Source: Pseudomonas sp. IPO3778
GTDB lineage: Bacteria; Pseudomonadota; Gammaproteobacteria; Pseudomonadales; Pseudomonadaceae
NCBI RefSeq assembly: GCF_013386825.1
Contig: NZ_JACARC010000028.1
Span: 9,335-73,334 of the forward strand
Reading direction: 5' to 3'
Length of the DNA: 64,000 nt
Of this stretch, positions 59,547 through 64,000 are shown one piece after another (position 1 is the stretch's first letter; the number at the start of each line of letters is the position of its first letter). The translations under genes and the position numbers were made by a program. The notes under the pieces were generated by a model, which saw only the letters and a list, made by a program, of their open reading frames with translations, did no database searches and was not told the origin of the DNA.

Positions 59547-60926
59547 ATGATTAAAGATCCCTTTGCCCGTCTGGGCCTGGACCGCGAAGTCCTGACTGTC
59601 AGCCAGCTCAACGGCCGCGCGCGGGTGTTGCTGGAAGACGTGTTCACCAATATCTGGGTCGAAGGCGAGATCTCCAACCTCGCCCGCCCGGCCTCCGGCC
59701 ACGTGTATTTCACCCTCAAGGACAGCGGCGCCCAGGTGCGTTGCGCGCTGTTCCGGCAGAACGCCGCACGGGTGCGCCAGGCGTTGAAAGACGGCCTCGC
59801 GGTGAAGGTACGGGGCAAGGTCTCGCTGTTTGAAGGCCGAGGCGACTATCAACTGATTCTCGACACGGTGGAGCCGGCCGGTGATGGCGCGTTGCGCCTG
59901 GCCTTTGATGCGCTGAAGGAAAAACTCAGCGCCGAAGGCCTGTTCAGTGCCGAGCGCAAGGTGCCCCTGCCCGCACACCCTCGGCGTATCGGGATTATCA
60001 GCTCGCCTACCGGCGCGGTGATTCGTGACATCATCAGTGTGTTTCGCCGCCGGGCACCCAACGTAGAACTGACGTTGATCCCGACGGCCGTGCAAGGCCG
60101 TGAAGCGGTGGCGCAGATCGTCCGCGCCCTGAAGCTGGCTGACGCACGCGGCTTTGACGCGTTGATCCTGGCCCGTGGCGGCGGCTCGCTGGAAGACCTC
60201 TGGTGCTTCAACGAAGAAGCCGTAGCACGGGCGGTGGACGCCTGCGTGACGCCCATCGTCAGTGCGATCGGCCATGAAACCGATGTGTCCATCAGTGACT
60301 TTGTCGCCGACGTGCGCGCGCCGACCCCTTCCGCCGCCGCCGAGCTGTTAGCGCCGGATTCCAGTCACCTGACTCGCCAAGTAGAGAATCTGCACCGCCG
60401 CTTGGTGATGCTGATGCGCAACCGCCTGATGCACGACCGCCTGCGCCTGGAAGGCATGGCGCGCCGCCTGCGTCATCCGGGCGAACGCCTGCGCCAGCAA
60501 GCCCAGCGTCTCGACGACCTGGACATGCGCCTGCGTCGGGCCTTCGAGCGCAGCCTCAATACCCGTCGCGAGCGATTGATCCGCCTGGAAACCCGCCTCG
60601 CCGGCCAACACCCGGGCCGCCAACTGGCGCTGCTGCGCCAGCGCCTGGACAGCCTCGCCGAACGTTTGCCCCGCGCCATGCGCGAAGGCCTCAAGGCCCG
60701 TCGCCTGCAACTGCAAAGCCAGGTGCAGACGCTGCACGTGGTCAGCCCGCTGGCCACCCTCGGCCGTGGCTACAGCATTCTGCTGGACGAACGCGGCCAG
60801 GCAATTCGCAACGCCGCGCAAACCCACACCGGCCAGCGCCTGACCGCGCGCCTCGGTGAAGGCCAATTGCAGGTGCGGGTGGAAGACAACCACCTGACGC
60901 CCGTCACCCTCTCGCTACTGGATTGA
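59547..60926 (+). CDS. xseA: exodeoxyribonuclease VII large subunit
   Basis: 459 residues from MIKDPFARLGLDREVLTVSQ. N-terminal OB-fold (VEGEISNLARPASGHVYFTL). The catalytic domain has PRRIGIISSPTGAVIRDI, LARGGGSLEDLWCFNEEAVA and AIGHETDVSISDFVADVRAP, followed by a long coiled coil rich in Arg/Leu. It degrades single-stranded DNA in both directions with XseB, which is not in this window. Confidence 0.95.
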   Translation: MIKDPFARLGLDREVLTVSQLNGRARVLLEDVFTNIWVEGEISNLARPASGHVYFTLKDSGAQVRCALFRQNAARVRQALKDGLAVKVRGKVSLFEGRGDYQLILDTVEPAGDGALRLAFDALKEKLSAEGLFSAERKVPLPAHPRRIGIISSPTGAVIRDIISVFRRRAPNVELTLIPTAVQGREAVAQIVRALKLADARGFDALILARGGGSLEDLWCFNEEAVARAVDACVTPIVSAIGHETDVSISDFVADVRAPTPSAAAELLAPDSSHLTRQVENLHRRLVMLMRNRLMHDRLRLEGMARRLRHPGERLRQQAQRLDDLDMRLRRAFERSLNTRRERLIRLETRLAGQHPGRQLALLRQRLDSLAERLPRAMREGLKARRLQLQSQVQTLHVVSPLATLGRGYSILLDERGQAIRNAAQTHTGQRLTARLGEGQLQVRVEDNHLTPVTLSLLD

Positions 60927-60929
60927 TTG

Positions 60930-61751
60930 ATGCCACGTTTTTTAAGTGTGTTGATGCTGCTGTGCCTGACCTTCAATGCCCACGCCGACAGCTACATCAC
61001 CCGGCTGCTGAACAAGCCGGTGCCCGGCGGCGTCGCGGTGATCGACCTCGGCACGTCGGCGACGGCGCCCAAGGCCACCTACCTGAACCGGCCGGTGCTG
61101 GTGGTGAAGGAGCAGAACAATTGGCTGGCGATTGTCGGGATCCCGCTGACGGTCAAACCCGGCACCCAGCGCATCACCAGCGGCAACCAAAACCTGCCGT
61201 TTATCGTGGGCTTCAAAAAGTACCCCGAGCAGCACATCATCCTGAAGAACAAAAGCCAGGTGAACCCCGATCCGGCCCAGCTCAAGCGCATCGAAGGCGA
61301 ACTGGCGGTCCAGCTCAAGGCGTATCGCAGCTTCAGCCCGAACACGCCGAGCAACCTGCTGCTGGACAAGCCGGTGAACGGGCCGCTGTCGAGCAAGTTC
61401 GGCGTGCGGCGTTTCTTCAATGGCGAGGAGCGTAATCCCCATTCCGGCCTGGACTTCGCCGTGGGCGCCGGTACACCGATCAAGACGCCGGCGGCGGGCA
61501 AGGTGATTCTCACCGGTAACTACTTCTTCAACGGCAACACTGTGTTTGTGGACCATGGCCAAGGCTTTATCAGCATGTTCTGCCATATGTCGAAGATTGA
61601 TGTGAGCGTGGGCCAGCAACTGGCACGCGGTGCAGTGGTGGGCAAGGTCGGTTCCACCGGCCGGGCGACCGGGCCACATATGCACTGGAACATCAGCCTG
61701 AACGATGCGCGGGTGGACCCGGCGATTTTTATCGGGGCGTTTCAGCCTTGA
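60930..61751 (+). CDS. M23 family metallopeptidase
   Basis: 273 residues. Signal peptide LSVLMLLCLTFNAHA, an N-terminal domain (RLLNKPVPGGVAVIDLG), and a LytM/M23 domain whose zinc ligands lie in NPHSGLDFAVGAG and GPHMHWNI, with HGQGFISMFCHMS between. Probably a periplasmic peptidoglycan endopeptidase or amidase activator. It begins three bases after the xseA stop; TTG-ATG are in tandem and I take the ATG. Confidence 0.88.
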   Translation: MPRFLSVLMLLCLTFNAHADSYITRLLNKPVPGGVAVIDLGTSATAPKATYLNRPVLVVKEQNNWLAIVGIPLTVKPGTQRITSGNQNLPFIVGFKKYPEQHIILKNKSQVNPDPAQLKRIEGELAVQLKAYRSFSPNTPSNLLLDKPVNGPLSSKFGVRRFFNGEERNPHSGLDFAVGAGTPIKTPAAGKVILTGNYFFNGNTVFVDHGQGFISMFCHMSKIDVSVGQQLARGAVVGKVGSTGRATGPHMHWNISLNDARVDPAIFIGAFQP

Positions 61752-61757
61752 CGCTCA

Positions 61758-61785
61758 ATTGCGCACGCGGCAACGGGTGCGCAAT
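61758..61785. terminator. hairpin after the M23 gene
   Basis: ATTGCGCAC ... GTGCGCAAT, perfect 9-bp arms, seven bases past the stop. No T-run, so factor-independent termination is doubtful. Confidence 0.45.
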
Positions 61786-61906
61786 CTAAACAACCCCGAG
61801 CACAATTCCCAACCATAAAATCTCGTTTCCTGCGCCAATAGCAGAACTTCTCTCAATTTTTTCCGACTGCTTGCCATCTTTCACCCCGGCGGTTAGGGTT
61901 GGACCT

Positions 61907-61984
61907 ATGAAAACCTCTCACACCCTCATTCAGCTCCGCCAGCACCGCAGCTTGTGCCTCGTCAGCGCACGACTGCCAGGCTGA
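61907..61984 (+). CDS. candidate leuA leader peptide, 25 aa
   Basis: Reads MKTSHTLIQLRQHRSLCLVS plus ARLPG, then TGA, ending 87 bases before leuA. Five of 25 residues are leucine; four use CTC or TTG rather than CTG, the codon most used in neighbouring genes. AGGG precedes the ATG. Downstream, GGCCG-CCTTTTCT-CGGCC (62034-62051 region) is the only evident hairpin. Position, size and Leu content fit attenuation control, but a conventional terminator/antiterminator pair is not obvious. Confidence 0.5.
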   Translation: MKTSHTLIQLRQHRSLCLVSARLPG

Positions 61985-62071
61985 ATCGATCTGCCTCGTC
62001 TTTTGCTTTATCCCCAATAACAGTTTTACGGCAGGCCGCCTTTTCTCGGCCCTTAAACAAAGGATTTCCCG

Positions 62072-63751
62072 ATGAGCATGCTCAAAGACCCGTCTTCGAA
62101 GTACCGCGCGTTTCCGACCATTGATATCCCGGACCGCACCTGGCCGTCGAAGACCATCACCGCCGCGCCGATCTGGTGCAGTTCCGACTTGCGCGACGGC
62201 AACCAGTCGCTGATCGAACCGATGGACGCAGTGAAAAAGCTGCGCTTCTGGAAAACCCTGGTGTCGGTGGGCGTGAAGGAAATCGAGGCGTCATTCCCGG
62301 CTGCATCGCAAACCGACTTCGACTTCGTGCGCACCCTGATCGAAGACAACCACATCCCCGAGGACACCACCATCCAGGTGCTGACCCAGGGCCGTGAGGA
62401 CTTGATCGCGCGCACCTTCGAATCCCTGCGCGGCGCCAAGAAAGCCATCGTTCACTTGTACAACGCCACCTCGCCGTCGTTCCGCCGCATCGTGTTCAAC
62501 CAGGACAAGGACGGGATCAAGGCCATCGCAGTCAACGCGGCCAAGCTGTTCGTCAAATACGCCGCCCAGCAGCCGGAAACCCAGTGGACCTTCGAGTACT
62601 CGCCAGAAACCTTCAGCGCCACTGAGCTGGAGTTCGCCAAGGAGGTCTGTGACGCGGTGATCGAGGTCTGGAACCCGACGCCCGAGCACAAGGTGATCCT
62701 CAACCTGCCGGCCACCGTTGAATGCGCCACCCCGAACATCTATGCCGACCAGATCGAGTGGTTCGGTCGCCATATCAACCGCCGTGACAGCGTGATCATC
62801 AGCCTGCACACCCACAACGACCGTGGCACTGGCGTTGCCGCCACCGAGTTGGGCCTGATGGCCGGTGCCGACCGTGTCGAAGGCTGCCTCTTCGGCAACG
62901 GCGAGCGTACCGGTAACGTTGACCTGGTGACCGTGGCCTTGAACATGTACACCCAGGGCCTGGACCCTCAGTTGGACTTTTCCGACATCGACGGCGTGCG
63001 CAAGGTCGTCGAAGAGTGCAACCAGATCCCGGTGCACCCGCGTCACCCATACGTCGGCGACCTGGTGCACACCGCGTTCTCCGGCTCCCACCAGGACGCG
63101 ATCCGCAAAGGCTTCACCCAACAGAAAGACGACGCCTTGTGGGAAGTGCCGTACTTGCCGATCGACCCGGCCGACATCGGCCGCAGCTACGAAGCGGTGA
63201 TTCGCGTCAACAGCCAGTCGGGCAAAGGCGGCATCGCCTACCTGCTGGAGCAGGAATACGGCATCAGCTTGCCGCGCCGCATGCAGATCGAATTCAGCCA
63301 GGTGGTACAGGCCGAAACCGACCGTGTGGGCCTGGAGATGACGGCCGCACAGATCTACAGCTTGTTGCAGCGTGAATACCTGCAAGCCAACATTCCTTAC
63401 GCGCTGGTCAGCCATCGCTTGCAGGAAGAGAACGGCAACAGCTCGGTTGAAGTTGAAGTTTCCGGCAAGGGCCAGGGCGAAACCAACCTGCGCTGGCACG
63501 GTAAAGGCAACGGCGCCCTGGAAGCGCTGGTGGCCGGCCTGCCGATTGGTGTGGAGATCATGGACTACAACGAACACGCGATTGGCGCCGGTACCAATGC
63601 CAAGGCTGCCGCTTACATTGAGCTGCGGGTGAACGGTGAACGTCCGGTGCACGGCGTGGGTATTGATGAAAACATCACCACGGCGAGCTTCAAGGCGGTG
63701 TTCAGTGCACTGAATCGCTCGTTGAGCCATCAGGAAGCCAAGGCGGCGTAA
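62072..63751 (+). CDS. leuA: 2-isopropylmalate synthase
   Basis: 559 residues. Long-form (fungal/actinobacterial-like) LeuA as in pseudomonads: [20 protein letters not shown] starts the HMGL barrel, [16 protein letters not shown] carries metal-binding histidines, and the C-terminal LeuA regulatory domain (about 440-559) ends [20 protein letters not shown]. It condenses acetyl-CoA with 2-oxoisovalerate, the first leucine step, and is feedback-inhibited by leucine. AAAGG precedes the start. Its 320-base upstream gap contains a candidate leader peptide. Confidence 0.96.
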   Translation: MSMLKDPSSKYRAFPTIDIPDRTWPSKTITAAPIWCSSDLRDGNQSLIEPMDAVKKLRFWKTLVSVGVKEIEASFPAASQTDFDFVRTLIEDNHIPEDTTIQVLTQGREDLIARTFESLRGAKKAIVHLYNATSPSFRRIVFNQDKDGIKAIAVNAAKLFVKYAAQQPETQWTFEYSPETFSATELEFAKEVCDAVIEVWNPTPEHKVILNLPATVECATPNIYADQIEWFGRHINRRDSVIISLHTHNDRGTGVAATELGLMAGADRVEGCLFGNGERTGNVDLVTVALNMYTQGLDPQLDFSDIDGVRKVVEECNQIPVHPRHPYVGDLVHTAFSGSHQDAIRKGFTQQKDDALWEVPYLPIDPADIGRSYEAVIRVNSQSGKGGIAYLLEQEYGISLPRRMQIEFSQVVQAETDRVGLEMTAAQIYSLLQREYLQANIPYALVSHRLQEENGNSSVEVEVSGKGQGETNLRWHGKGNGALEALVAGLPIGVEIMDYNEHAIGAGTNAKAAAYIELRVNGERPVHGVGIDENITTASFKAVFSALNRSLSHQEAKAA

Positions 63752-63770
63752 CTACTGACCGCTGAAATGC

Positions 63771-63807
63771 AAAAGGCCCCGGGATGCGAATCCAGGGGCC
63801 TTTTTTG
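63771..63807 (+). terminator. leuA intrinsic terminator
   Basis: AAAAGGCCCC ... GGGGCCTTTTTT, 20 bases after the stop. Confidence 0.9.
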
Positions 63808-63843
63808 TGGAGTTCGAAATTTGTGGTGACTGTCAGGGCATCT

Positions 63844-63925
63844 TCGCGGGCAAGCCCGGCTCCCACAGGGGAATGCATTCCTCCAGACAACTCAGATCAA
63901 CTGTGGGAGCCGGGCTTGCCCGCGA
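63844..63925. repeat. REPIN, GGGAGCCGGGCTTGCCCGCG type
   Basis: TCGCGGGCAAGCCCGGCTCC and exact complement, 25-bp arms; the spacer contains GATCAACTGTGGG as at 57.7 kb. Confidence 0.85.
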
Positions 63926-63953
63926 TAGCGATCTCCCTGGCGATGGAGGTCCT

Positions 63954-64000
63954 TCAGGTGAACTCGAAGCTGTCCGCATCCAGGTTCGCCGGAAAGCGTG
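63954..64000 (-). CDS. C-terminal end of a gene continuing past the window
   Basis: Fourteen codons with strong Pseudomonas codon choice read RFPANLDADSFEFT then TGA on the minus strand. Too short to identify; the rest lies beyond 64000. Confidence 0.4.
   Translation of the reverse strand, partial: RFPANLDADSFEFT

Noticed and set aside
62291..63730. 479-codon minus-strand frame under leuA
   Set aside because: Shadow of leuA.

Overview
The window reads as the chromosome of a fluorescent Pseudomonas (P. fluorescens group). The support is the high G+C coding style, protein lengths and gene neighbourhoods typical of pseudomonads (recJ, yaeQ, thrC-hom-dsbC-xerD, rpsP-rimM-trmD-rplS with ffh, purL next to mltF, guaB-guaA), Pseudomonas-restricted small families (DUF3509, DUF6124-like) and many paired REP elements (REPINs) of several sequence types. 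It is mostly core genome. I see no rRNA, tRNA, CRISPR array, prophage or insertion sequence.

Layout: 0-9.3 kb holds two Tat-exported proteins (spermidine dehydrogenase SpdH, periplasmic glucan protein OpgD), a small protein, a kinase-like/GNAT pair, an old yellow enzyme, RecJ and YaeQ. 9.4-12.5 kb has a CoA-transferase overlapping a periplasmic binding protein, then DUF3509 and a one-helix membrane protein. 12.5-21 kb is the minus-strand housekeeping block (threonine synthesis, disulfide isomerase, XerD, ribosome and SRP genes). 21-29.5 kb carries a CcsA-like membrane protein, a CorC-like protein, an MFS transporter, PurT, a VUT transporter, a DUF1289/gamma-carbonic anhydrase pair, two Nudix enzymes and an L,D-transpeptidase.

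Two complete sugar PTS systems follow. The nag operon (29.8-37 kb: nagR, nagA, SIS deaminase, EIIA-HPr-EI fusion, EIIBC) takes up N-acetylglucosamine as the 6-phosphate, deacetylates it and deaminates it. The tre operon (45-52.5 kb, minus strand: treP, treC, sugar porin, a second EIIA-HPr-EI fusion, EIIB-like protein, with divergent treR) does the equivalent for trehalose. Each has its own phosphotransfer chain and palindromic operators, and each carries an EIIB-like domain lacking the phosphorylatable cysteine. Several of their start regions have A-rich AANAANAA tracts that resemble Hfq/Crc catabolite-repression sites.

Between them, at 37.1-39 kb, lies a small lower-G+C accessory island: a DUF6036-like nucleotidyltransferase gene overlapping an unrecognised 150-residue gene. 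This two-gene unit and the neighbouring DUF6124-like gene share an 85-nt upstream element. The element contains a hairpin whose stem differs between copies by two compensatory base pairs. I regard this as the best candidate for something undescribed. The last part has purL, mltF, guaA, guaB, a TauE/SafE permease with a divergent LysR regulator, xseA, an M23 peptidase and leuA. leuA is preceded by a probable 25-residue leader peptide. A convergent gap between treR and guaA carries two copies of a palindromic operator-like motif with no gene beside them.
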